A stretch of 10,274 bases of DNA. Origin: Candidatus Aminicenantota bacterium. Lineage in GTDB: Bacteria > Acidobacteriota > Aminicenantia > UBA2199. Position numbers and translations under genes: made by a program. The notes beneath the pieces are model-generated. The model did no database searches, was not told the DNA's origin, and was given only the letters and a program-made list of their open reading frames with translations. Positions 1-5,837 of this stretch are shown here, in pieces. The stretch's first letter is position 1. Each line of letters starts with the position of its first letter. Location: positions 980,481 to 990,754 of the forward strand of contig CP070627.1 in assembly GCA_020355945.1 (NCBI GenBank), in the 5' to 3' direction.

Positions 1-18
1 CCCCGCAAAAACTTTTAA

Positions 19-2643
19 TTATTTCAATCGATAAACTTCAAACCCAACATTCTCCAGTATTCGGGGTATTGCCTTCATGTTACCCCGGTCTATCTTAAGG
101 TCTTCCGGCAATTGCTCCCACGGAACCAGGCAATTATGAAGCTTCTTGCTATCATCCCGCGGGTTTCCATATTGCCATCCCCTGACACGCATCTCATGCG
201 CCCAACGCTCATGCGCCATTTTCGCAAGATAATCAATCTCCTCTTCAGTAAATTCCATTAACCGATCTTCCCGGTTTGGTTTACCCGGTTTCGGACGATA
301 ACTGCAATTAATGAGCAGGAGATAATAAGGAATATTTTCCGCCAGCATTCGATTTAATTGCTTGACCTCCTCATCAAGATTATCCCAATCTGCTTTCGAG
401 GAGTGATTTTCGATTTTTGAATCGTTCCCTTGTTTTTGACCACTGAGGTAGACCTCATGGATGGCACGATCGATTGAAGCGATATTTATTATTAGATCAC
501 GGTCCAGGATATTCATAAATACATGTGCATCCACGTGTAATCTCAATTGTTCCGGTGAAGGTAAAGCTGCTTTTTCAAAACGGTCCCTTCCGCTTAACAT
601 ACTCATATTAATAATCGCGGCCATTGACCTGGCACCGTGTTTGTATTTGGGGATTACCAGTAACGCCCGCAAAACATCTTCATCGATGCGAATTTTGCCA
701 TCTTCAGCCACTATATTCTTTTGCTGCAAAAGTAATGCCCGCAGCAGTACTGCCCGGCGGATAATAAAAAACCGGTCGCGGCAAAGAACAGTATCCTGGC
801 CGTCATCTCTATTTATCGGGTTTGGCCCCAAAATATTGACATAACCTTTTAAACGACTCACAAAATCCGGCCCTTTGGCAGCAATAAAACGCTGCAAATC
901 TTCCCGGATTTCATTGGTTGTCGTTTTACTTTCCCTGGCGAATTCATGCAACGAACGATGCGTACCTCCGGCAAAAACAAAAATAGCCCTACCAATGGGA
1001 TGCGTTTTTTCACCCTCTTTAAATACCCCGTCTTGCATGGGGGCCAGGAAGTATTTTAACCACCCCAGGATTTCATTATTGTAAGACGAATCGAATTCAT
1101 CAAAAAAGATCAGGGGAACCGATGCTCTCAACGAAAAATCCCTGATTTCGTGAAACGCCCGGGTAATATCCTGTGGAGACTCGAACTGGGATAGATTGTA
1201 TTCCAAAACGTCCGCCTTTTTGCCCATTATTCCTAAAACCGAATTGGCAACACTTTTTACCGCAAAAGATTTACCCGAACCCGGGGGGCCAAATACAGCG
1301 ATGGATAAAGGTTTATTCGCTGTATTATCTTTAAGATATTCTTTGACCAGGTTTTGAATACTGCGAAAGTTCTCGATCTCATTCTTGTCAACAGTCAGGA
1401 GTTTTCCGAATCGAGCGATAGGAACATTTTCCAACGCCTTTGCTTTCCCGTTGATCACATATTCCTCGGCAATGTCTTTAAGGTGGTAATCCAGGGGGAT
1501 CCGGTGCGATAATATATTCCATTCTTTACGAATTTTTTCAAAATACCCCATATTAAATTGATGGAGGTCTATTTTTTTAATCAAAACCGGGGAATTTCCA
1601 GGGAATACTTCTTCAAAGGGATATTGCAGTCGATCATTCTCTTTTTTATATCCTTTTTCTAATAACCGAATCACCCGATCTGCGGCAGGAGGAACCGCAT
1701 CAATAATTGCTCCTGGTATAACTCCCGCTTCTTTCCCGGATTCAATCATGTGAAGGGCAAGGAATCCGGTTAAAGCAGATGTCAATCCCTTCATCTCTCC
1801 CGGTGTGTTTTCTTTGATTTCATCTTCATTTTTGTTTGGGATATAAAATACCTGGACATCCCTTTGGTTTTCTTTTCCTTTTTCAGGGCTTAGGTGGTAA
1901 TAAATCACCCCTTCCAGGCCAAAACGAACCAGGATGTGGGGACATTTTTCCATATCATCATGCTTTTTATATGCGAGAATGGTAACAAAGTCAGCAATAG
2001 TACGGTCCCATGACAGTTTCCTGCTGATGTTTACACCTTCTTCGCGAAGGTCGTTGGCATCTATAATCAAAATCAACCGGTTTAAAAGATTTTTTTGAGA
2101 TATGGCTTCCCATAGTTTCCCGGAAAAAAGCGGACCGGCCATATTATAGATAATAACGGAATTTTTACTTTTTTCGGCATTTTCAAGAATACTTTTCCAG
2201 GCACTTTCCACATCCCTGAAACCTTTACCCGCCTCAGCGATGATAATAAACTCCCTTTCAAAAGAAGACTTATAGGTAAAATCCCTGGCGAAAGCAGGAA
2301 CCCCGTTTCCAGGGCCAGAGTCTGAATATCCCAGGGTTTTTTTGATATAATAGGTTTCCCCGGGGATTTTATTATCTTTAACCTTCTCCCCTTCAGCTAT
2401 CGAAATGATTATGTCCTGGTTTGACAATTTCTCCTTGTCTTTTTCCGGGTATGATATGATTTCAAAATTGCTGGTTTTATGTGATAAAGCTTTCATCATA
2501 TCCCTTATTAGTAAAGCACCACCCGGTAAATTGAAGGCAGTCAGTTTATTTCCTTTCTGCCAGGGTGTGGGAACCAGGACATTGTCCACCCAAACATCTC
2601 CGACTACAACGATTTTTTGTTTTAAATTCTTTTTTTCCTGCAT
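19..2643 (-). CDS. PfkB-like / AAA+ ATPase / RyR-domain fusion protein
   Basis: An 874-residue protein with three parts. Residues 9-330 resemble a ribokinase/PfkB fold: IVVVGDVWVDN start, GG at 41-42, an ILIIDAND strand at 191-198, an LVRFGLEG strand at 238-245, and a GLTSALTGF helix at 286-294. The canonical GAGD catalytic motif is not seen there. Residues 445-700 are an AAA+ ATPase with Walker A GPPGSGKS (452-459) and Walker B LIFFDEFD (511-518). Residues 795-872 match the RyR domain (LAKMAHERWAHEMRVRGWQYG, then K..H..LVPW..L). RyR domains are best known from ryanodine receptors but also occur in bacterial and phage proteins, often in conflict-type settings. The start was set at 2643, not at the upstream in-frame codon at 2748, because GGAGG lies 7 nt before it and the extra 35 residues look like translated leader. 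No downstream partner is visible. A role as an NTP-driven sensor or defence protein is inference; the domain calls for AAA+ and RyR are strong, PfkB-like moderate. Confidence 0.85.
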   Translation of the reverse strand: MQEKKNLKQKIVVVGDVWVDNVLVPTPWQKGNKLTAFNLPGGALLIRDMMKALSHKTSNFEIISYPEKDKEKLSNQDIIISIAEGEKVKDNKIPGETYYIKKTLGYSDSGPGNGVPAFARDFTYKSSFEREFIIIAEAGKGFRDVESAWKSILENAEKSKNSVIIYNMAGPLFSGKLWEAISQKNLLNRLILIIDANDLREEGVNISRKLSWDRTIADFVTILAYKKHDDMEKCPHILVRFGLEGVIYYHLSPEKGKENQRDVQVFYIPNKNEDEIKENTPGEMKGLTSALTGFLALHMIESGKEAGVIPGAIIDAVPPAADRVIRLLEKGYKKENDRLQYPFEEVFPGNSPVLIKKIDLHQFNMGYFEKIRKEWNILSHRIPLDYHLKDIAEEYVINGKAKALENVPIARFGKLLTVDKNEIENFRSIQNLVKEYLKDNTANKPLSIAVFGPPGSGKSFAVKSVANSVLGIMGKKADVLEYNLSQFESPQDITRAFHEIRDFSLRASVPLIFFDEFDSSYNNEILGWLKYFLAPMQDGVFKEGEKTHPIGRAIFVFAGGTHRSLHEFARESKTTTNEIREDLQRFIAAKGPDFVSRLKGYVNILGPNPINRDDGQDTVLCRDRFFIIRRAVLLRALLLQQKNIVAEDGKIRIDEDVLRALLVIPKYKHGARSMAAIINMSMLSGRDRFEKAALPSPEQLRLHVDAHVFMNILDRDLIINIASIDRAIHEVYLSGQKQGNDSKIENHSSKADWDNLDEEVKQLNRMLAENIPYYLLLINCSYRPKPGKPNREDRLMEFTEEEIDYLAKMAHERWAHEMRVRGWQYGNPRDDSKKLHNCLVPWEQLPEDLKIDRGNMKAIPRILENVGFEVYRLK

Positions 2644-2672
2644 ATTTAAACCTCCGATAATGATTTGGTAGT

Positions 2673-2684
2673 ATTTTATAAAAT
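2673..2684 (-). promoter_or_regulatory. Possible -10 region and palindrome upstream of the RyR-AAA gene
   Basis: On the minus strand TATAAAAT lies about 30 nt before the chosen start codon of the RyR-AAA gene and would give a leader of roughly 20-25 nt. The same bases form a perfect 12-bp palindrome (ATTTTATAAAAT). No convincing -35 box is present at the right distance, so this is a weak promoter call. Confidence 0.25.
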
Positions 2685-2810
2685 GATGGGAACTGACGTC
2701 TAATACAAATGATAAAAAGGATACAAAAATTGATAAAAAATCGTGCACCTGTCAGTGAAGGTAAGCCATGGGCTAAGGATTAAGTGATACGCGACTCACG
2801 GGATATGATG

Positions 2811-3021
2811 GCGTCTATTTATATATAGACATTCTATCCCCAAGGTAAGACGCCGGTTAATTTTTAAAAGAAGTCCTATCGATATCAATGGTACGCCGGC
2901 TAAATTTTAATCAATCTCCTATCTATAACAATAGGACATCGGTTAAATTTTAATCGCTGTCTTATCAGTGTCACTGGGACGTCTATTCTTTTTAAAGCGA
3001 TATCTTATTACCGGGATAGAT
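2811..3021. repeat. Degenerate 43-bp tandem repeat array
   Basis: Three clear 43-bp units start at 2850, 2893 and 2936, each opening with a version of ACGCCGGTTAAATTTTAATC. Units 1 and 2 agree at about 32 of 43 positions, units 2 and 3 at about 30. A fourth, poorer unit starts at 2979 and a shortened, decayed one at 2811. The second half of a unit can pair with the start of the next: TCCTAT (2917-2922) with ATAGGA (2931-2936), and GTCTTA (2959-2964) with TGGGAC (2975-2980, using G-U pairs). The decayed copy has GTCTAT (2813-2818) against ATAGAC (2825-2830). No ORF crosses the array. Function is unknown; it could be a minisatellite, a protein-binding array or a structured transcript. Confidence 0.7.
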
Positions 3022-3075
3022 GGAAAACCCACATTGTCTCAATACCCTGTCAGAGGGTTTTGAATTTTCAGGTTT

Positions 3076-3101
3076 CAAGTGCAGGTGACAAGTGCAGGTG
3101 A
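3076..3101. repeat. 13-bp perfect tandem duplication
   Basis: CAAGTGCAGGTGA occurs twice back to back (3076-3088 and 3089-3101) with no mismatch. It lies in the gene-free stretch between the 43-bp array and the promoter of the next plus-strand gene. Probably a replication-slippage product; no function is suggested. Confidence 0.8.
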
Positions 3102-3142
3102 AAACCGCTGCCCTTCGGACAAATTTAATGTGAAATAATTTA

Positions 3143-3185
3143 CCTGGCACTATCTTTTGACGTCCTGACGCACTGTCCCCGTTTT
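3143..3185. repeat. REP-like dispersed element, copy 1
   Basis: CCTGGCACTAT (3143-3153) is followed by ACGCACTGTCCCC and TTTT (3168-3185). Both parts recur near 4745-4895: CCTGGCATTAT at 4745-4755 (10 of 11 bases) and the 18-mer at 4878-4895 (16 of 18 bases). Short GC-rich dispersed sequences of this sort are often mobilised by REP-associated tyrosine transposases, but no such gene is in the window, so that link is inference. Confidence 0.45.
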
Positions 3186-3219
3186 CGCTTCAATTTCCCA
3201 GGGATGTTTGGCTGCGTAG

Positions 3220-3248
3220 TTGACAAATTGAAAAAAATGTATTATTTT
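3220..3248 (+). promoter_or_regulatory. Sigma-70-type promoter of the two small plus-strand genes
   Basis: A perfect -35 TTGACA (3220-3225) is followed after 17 bp by TATTTT (3243-3248, 4 of 6 bases of the consensus). The start codon at 3289 is about 35 nt beyond the expected transcription start. AAATTGAA (3225-3232) overlapping the -35 forms an inverted repeat with TTCAATTT at 3189-3196, a possible operator. Confidence 0.45.
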
Positions 3249-3288
3249 TATACAGCATGAAAAAATTGAAACATAATAGAGGCGAAAT

Positions 3289-3627
3289 ATGCAAATAAAT
3301 GTACGTGAAATTTTGGATAATATATCTCAAAAATTCATAGAAGAAGGTAAAATAAGAGGTGTTAAAAAAGAACGGATAAGAATAGCAAAAGAGTTGTTAA
3401 AAAAAGGAATTGACATAAATATAGTCATAGCTTTGACAGATATTGACAGGGAAAAAATAGCAGAATACGCAAAAGGGATGTTTGATGAAAAGATAAGAAC
3501 CGCAAAAGAAATGTCAAAAAGAGGATTTGATTTAAATACAGTGAAAAGTATAACAGGCCTTGATAGTGAAAAAATAAAACAATTGACTTCAACATCGAAA
3601 AAAAGCAACAATAATTGCGTGAGGTGA
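3289..3627 (+). CDS. Small Lys-rich protein with two Rpn-tail-like helical repeats
   Basis: A 112-residue, highly charged, very AT-rich gene with no signal peptide or membrane segment. It contains two copies of a roughly 33-residue unit, residues 28-60 and 67-99, each of the form ..IR.AKE...KG.D.N.V..LT..D.EKI... This pattern resembles the C-terminal tail of Rpn-family (PD-(D/E)XK nuclease/transposase) proteins, where it follows the nuclease domain; no nuclease domain is present here. The ATG at 3289 is preceded by AGAGG at 6 nt. It is separated by 1 nt from the following small gene, which carries a third copy of the unit, so the two are very likely cotranscribed and translationally coupled. 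It may be a free-standing regulator or a remnant of a larger gene. The family resemblance is by eye and moderate. Confidence 0.7.
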   Translation: MQINVREILDNISQKFIEEGKIRGVKKERIRIAKELLKKGIDINIVIALTDIDREKIAEYAKGMFDEKIRTAKEMSKRGFDLNTVKSITGLDSEKIKQLTSTSKKSNNNCVR

Positions 3628-3628
3628 T

Positions 3629-3808
3629 ATGATGCCAACAATAGCACAACGATTGATGGCTAAAGGAGAAAAACAAGGAATTCATTTGGAAAAGATTAGA
3701 ATAGCAAAGAAAATGTTAAAAAAGGGATTTGATATAGACACTATCATTGAGGTAATCGCACTTGATAGAAAAAAAATCGAAAAACTGATTTCAACTTCCA
3801 ACAAATAG
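3629..3808 (+). CDS. 59-residue protein with one Rpn-tail-like repeat
   Basis: It opens MMPTIAQRLMAKGEKQG and then carries one helical unit (residues 21-53, EKIRIAKKMLKKGFD...ALDRKKIEKL) clearly related to the two units of the preceding gene. The similarity extends to the tails (STSKK against STSNK) and to DNA level. This suggests duplication of an ancestral module. Two adjacent ATGs are possible (3629 or 3632); GAGG at 3621-3624 suits the second, 7 nt away. The stop of the upstream gene lies 1 nt before the first ATG, so translational coupling is likely. Function is unknown; TIAQRLxxxGxxxG is typical of the region just before such tails in Rpn-like proteins, so it may be a stand-alone tail or a decayed gene. 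Confidence 0.65.
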   Translation: MMPTIAQRLMAKGEKQGIHLEKIRIAKKMLKKGFDIDTIIEVIALDRKKIEKLISTSNK

Positions 3809-3823
3809 GAATAATAGGGTCAG

Positions 3824-4054
3824 TTATTTTATTTTCTCCACCACAACATCGGGAAAAAAGGAAAGAAAGGGACAGGCAAAGTAGAAAATATCAGCAATGG
3901 TAGCCATGATTTCACCCCCTTCGTTAAAAACTTCGGAAACCGGTGCTTCGATTTCCTTTTCTTCCAGGTTACCTGCGCTGCTCATTAAATAATTGATCAG
4001 CGTCTCCAGGTCGATTTTGGGTGCCAGGCAAAGTTTTAGGCAAAATTTTTTCAC
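3824..4054 (-). CDS. Hypothetical small protein (doubtful)
   Basis: A 76-codon frame beginning with GTG at 4054 without a clear ribosome-binding site. The product has a basic, Cys-containing start (KKFCLKLCLAPK), an acidic middle (LEEKEIEAPVSEVFNEGG) and a hydrophobic end (IADIFYFACPFLSFF). An internal ATG at 3907 is preceded by a much better site, GGGGGTGA, and would give only 27 residues (MATIADIFYF...EKIK). Either form could be the real product. I recognise no family. It converges on the plus-strand pair ending at 3808 and lies downstream of the toxin gene, with 9-bp-periodic repeats between. Confidence 0.3.
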   Translation of the reverse strand: MKKFCLKLCLAPKIDLETLINYLMSSAGNLEEKEIEAPVSEVFNEGGEIMATIADIFYFACPFLSFFPDVVVEKIK

Positions 4055-4083
4055 ATGAAGGACTGCCTTGATAATAATTTAGC

Positions 4084-4110
4084 CACAGAGGACACAAAGA
4101 TCACAGAGGG
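4084..4110. repeat. 9-bp-periodic intergenic repeat (CACAGAGGA type)
   Basis: Three 9-mers in tandem, CACAGAGGA, CACAAAGAT and CACAGAGGG, directly after the stop of the RelE/ParE-like toxin gene. The unit resembles the CACGAAGAA repeat at 5879-5905 in length and in its CAC.(A/G)AG pattern. Similar short periodic runs are scattered between genes in many environmental bacterial genomes; their role is unknown. Confidence 0.6.
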
Positions 4111-4115
4111 GGTTA

Positions 4116-4391
4116 CTATTTTCTTTTAAGAGCCTTATATACCATGCCGTTATTCCTTTTGCCAACCTCAGGGACTTTTAAACAATCATTTTCAATTTTA
4201 TAAATGATACGGTATTCTCCGATGTCTACTCTTCTAAATTGGCGATATTTTGCACCACTTAATTGAATTGAATCATTCGGGTAAGGATCGGACATCAAAT
4301 CAATAACCTTGTTCATTACCTGGCGAAATTGCTTCGCCTCAAGAGATTGAATGAATTTTTTTACTTTATTAGTGATATCAAGCTTAAGCAC
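4116..4391 (-). CDS. RelE/ParE-family toxin of a type II toxin-antitoxin pair
   Basis: A 91-residue basic protein with the RelE/ParE layout: helical hairpin (KVKKFIQSLEAKQFRQVMNKV), then the strands QFRRVDIGEYRIIYKI (residues 51-66), and the closing VGKRNNGMVYK (76-86) typical of the family. RelE members cleave mRNA on the ribosome, ParE members poison gyrase; which applies cannot be told from sequence alone. I chose GTG at 4391, which gives the usual N-terminus and an 8-nt overlap with the antitoxin gene, preceded by AGGA. A TTG at 4412 would add seven residues. Translation is probably coupled to the antitoxin, and the pair shares the promoter at 4683-4711. Confidence 0.85.
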   Translation of the reverse strand: MLKLDITNKVKKFIQSLEAKQFRQVMNKVIDLMSDPYPNDSIQLSGAKYRQFRRVDIGEYRIIYKIENDCLKVPEVGKRNNGMVYKALKRK

Positions 4392-4635
4392 TTTTCCTGG
4401 CTTCCCGGACAAACTTCATTGATTCTTCTTCGCCAATATAACCTTCGGCTTCTGCCTCCAGGGCCTTTTCTCCCCAATACATATCTTCCAATTGCGTTAG
4501 GCGCTCATATTCCTTAAAAGCCAGGAGAACCGCAACCGGTTGATGAGTGCTCTCTATACAAACAGGCTCGGTAACAGCCATCTGCAAATAACGACCGAAT
4601 CCCTTTTTAATTTCTTCTTCTCTTACACACTTCAT
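4384..4635 (-). CDS. Phd/YefM-family antitoxin
   Basis: An 83-residue acidic protein. The N-terminal half (residues 1-45: GRYLQMAVTEPVCIESTHQPVAVLLAFKEYERL) is the Phd/YefM DNA-binding fold. The rest (EDMYWGEKALEAEAEGYIGEEES) is the acidic tail that wraps the toxin; the EGYIG.EES ending is typical of antitoxins paired with RelE/ParE toxins. The ATG at 4635 is chosen because GGAGG sits 5 nt before it; an ATG at 4647 overlaps that site. It precedes and overlaps the toxin gene by 8 nt. Such proteins bind and repress their own promoter, alone or with the toxin, so autoregulation at 4683-4711 is expected from the family. Confidence 0.88.
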   Translation of the reverse strand: MKCVREEEIKKGFGRYLQMAVTEPVCIESTHQPVAVLLAFKEYERLTQLEDMYWGEKALEAEAEGYIGEEESMKFVREARKSA

Positions 4636-4682
4636 GGAAACCTCCATTGACTGATTGAGCTAAATCAAAATCAACCGATACT

Positions 4683-4711
4683 ATTGTAGAATCAATTTCC
4701 AATTTTGTCAA
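4683..4711 (-). promoter_or_regulatory. Sigma-70-type promoter of the toxin-antitoxin pair
   Basis: Read on the minus strand: TTGACA (4711-4706), 17-bp spacer, TACAAT (4688-4683, 5 of 6 consensus bases). This is a strong match with ideal spacing and would start transcription about 40 nt before the antitoxin start. The spacer contains AATTGGAAATT, a possible operator half-site pair. Confidence 0.6.
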
Positions 4712-4759
4712 CAAAGTAATGGAAGATAAGGTTAATTAATCTTGCCTGGCATTATTGGG

Positions 4760-4895
4760 AAAAGAGGGGCGGTGCGTGCAAATGTGCAAACTCAAAGTAC
4801 AACAGCATGGGCAGCAGATTATTTATCATACCGAAAAGCAAGAGTTAGAAAGAATCATTCCAAATTTGCAAGTTTGTACGCACTGCCCCCTTTTT
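4760..4895. repeat. Long imperfect inverted repeat (MITE- or REP-pair-like)
   Basis: The left arm 4760-4790 pairs with the right arm 4865-4895 over about 31 positions with few mismatches. The core is GGGGCGGTGCGTGCAAA (4766-4782) against TTTGTACGCACTGCCCC (4873-4889), 15 of 17 paired. The loop is 74 nt. The arms are related to the single copy at 3168-3185, so this looks like two facing copies of one dispersed element. No transposase and no target-site duplication are visible. A 49-codon frame (4782-4931, plus strand, containing CTHC) runs through it but is probably accidental. It could also be a folded RNA. Confidence 0.65.
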
Positions 4896-4910
4896 GAAAA
4901 TAAAAAAATT

Positions 4911-5123
4911 TCAGAACCTGTCATCGTATAATTCTTCCCTGCTTAAATCTCTTAACTTACCTCCACATAAAAATGTTGGGATTTTCAATTCTTTTTTGGA
5001 TTTTGTCTTTTCTTTATCCCTCAGGGTAATCTCAACCCGATGGTTAAAAACGTCTTTGAATGTTTGGGGAAGATTTATCCTGCCATCTTTTGTTATTGTT
5101 GTTTCAAATTTGTATATCTCCAT
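4911..5123 (-). CDS. AbrB/SpoVT-like antitoxin, no toxin visible
   Basis: A 70-residue protein. Residues 1-40 (MEIYKFETTITKDGRINLP, then Q.FKDVFNHRVEITL) have the features of a swapped-hairpin AbrB fold, a DNA-binding domain common in VapB/MazE-type antitoxins. The C-terminal part (LCGGKLRDLSREELYDDRF) is the kind of tail that binds a toxin. The ATG at 5123 follows GAGGAG at 7 nt and is preferred over a longer form starting at 5204, whose extra Cys- and Lys-rich residues look non-coding. The next gene downstream on this strand is an unrelated, self-sufficient toxin-antitoxin pair, and no toxin lies beside it. It is about 100 nt downstream of the Uma2 gene and may be cotranscribed with it. Confidence 0.7.
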   Translation of the reverse strand: MEIYKFETTITKDGRINLPQTFKDVFNHRVEITLRDKEKTKSKKELKIPTFLCGGKLRDLSREELYDDRF

Positions 5124-5224
5124 TGCTTTACTCCTCTTAGACTTCAATTTTAAGCATGAGCATTTTTGTATAATTGCTTTCGTACATCCTCCCAGGGAAT
5201 GCATTTGAATTACTGGCTGCTCCC

Positions 5225-5785
5225 CTACTTAAAAATCTCAGCTACATCAAATTCGATCAGGCAATTGCCAATTTCCAAAGTAACCTTACCATCTTTAAAA
5301 TTATCCTTGTCGTTGTACTTCCGGTAACGTTCCCGCTTTAACTCGAATATTTCCATACTATTGGCATCAGGGTCCACCAGGCAGTAGTATTTCACTCCCG
5401 CTTCTTCATAGAGCTGATATTTTAAAATTCTATCCTTTTTAGCAGTGGCAGGTGATGTGATTTCGAATACCAGGACCGGGGGAATTAATAGTTTTTCTTC
5501 ACTCTTATTTTTCCCGCAAACCACTAACAAATCCGGCTGCACTACGGTATCCTCTGCTATTTGCCAATCCACAGGCATTAAGGTTTGACAATCAACACAG
5601 TTTTTAAGAAGGTTCTCCAGTTGAGCTGCTATTTTTACGCTTAACCGTTGGTGTTTAATTCGGGGAGCAGGAGTCATAGCGTACGGGATACCATGAATGA
5701 TCTCCCATTCGCCTTCCCATTGTACATAATCATCATAAGTATAATGAGGTAAATCCTCAATTTTCAACGCTGACGATATACCCAT
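5225..5785 (-). CDS. Uma2 family (DUF820) endonuclease
   Basis: A 186-residue protein of normal family length. Uma2 proteins have a PD-(D/E)XK nuclease fold and are often multicopy in cyanobacteria and other environmental bacteria; their biological role is unclear. Family motifs are present: the YDDYVQWE start (17-24), QPDLLVV (83-89, with D85), FEITSP (107-112, with E108) and KDRILKYQLYEEAGVKYYCLVDP (117-139), carrying the D..K..Y...GV.YY..VDP signature. The putative active-site acids and lysine therefore appear intact. The ATG at 5785 follows AGGAGG at 7 nt. It has its own strong promoter (5809-5837). Confidence 0.9.
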   Translation of the reverse strand: MGISSALKIEDLPHYTYDDYVQWEGEWEIIHGIPYAMTPAPRIKHQRLSVKIAAQLENLLKNCVDCQTLMPVDWQIAEDTVVQPDLLVVCGKNKSEEKLLIPPVLVFEITSPATAKKDRILKYQLYEEAGVKYYCLVDPDANSMEIFELKRERYRKYNDKDNFKDGKVTLEIGNCLIEFDVAEIFK

Positions 5786-5808
5786 TTGTCAACCTCCTAA
5801 CCTTATTC

Positions 5809-5837
5809 ATTATGTACTACATCACCCAATTTGTCAA
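5809..5837 (-). promoter_or_regulatory. Sigma-70-type promoter of the Uma2 gene, with an 11-bp direct repeat
   Basis: Read on the minus strand: TTGACA (5837-5832), 17-bp spacer, CATAAT (5814-5809, 5 of 6 consensus bases), giving a short leader that begins just before the AGGAGG ribosome-binding site. The 11-mer ATTTGTCAACC (plus-strand reading) occurs at 5829-5839 over the -35 and again at 5784-5794 over the start codon and ribosome-binding site, 45 bp apart. That is an operator-like layout. Confidence 0.6.

Noticed and set aside
461..2671. Three plus-strand frames (461-844, 875-1084, 2405-2671)
   Set aside because: Antisense to the RyR-AAA gene; composition follows that gene's codons and no domain is visible.
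2644..2748. 35-residue N-terminal extension of the RyR-AAA protein
   Set aside because: The hydrophobic, Phe-rich residues precede a clear GGAGG and ATG at 2643, and the first conserved strand begins only nine residues after that ATG.
2811..3021. CRISPR array
   Set aside because: Units are only about 70-75 percent identical, similarity extends into the would-be spacers, and no cas gene is present.
3024..3061. Inverted repeat AAAACCC / GGGTTTT as a terminator
   Set aside because: The 7-bp arms are 24 nt apart, no gene ends just before it, and no proper T-run follows.
3327..3685. Two minus-strand frames rich in Phe, Leu and Ser
   Set aside because: They are the reverse reading of the Lys- and Ile-rich repeat genes on the plus strand; the hydrophobic look is a by-product of AT-rich antisense.
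4782..4931. 49-codon plus-strand frame with a CTHC motif
   Set aside because: It starts inside one arm of the inverted repeat and ends inside the AbrB-like gene; the nearest purine-rich site is about 14 nt away. Kept only as a note because a Cys pair is present.
5124..5204. Longer start for the AbrB-like protein at 5204
   Set aside because: The extra residues have no family match, and GAGGAG lies at the right distance before the ATG at 5123.
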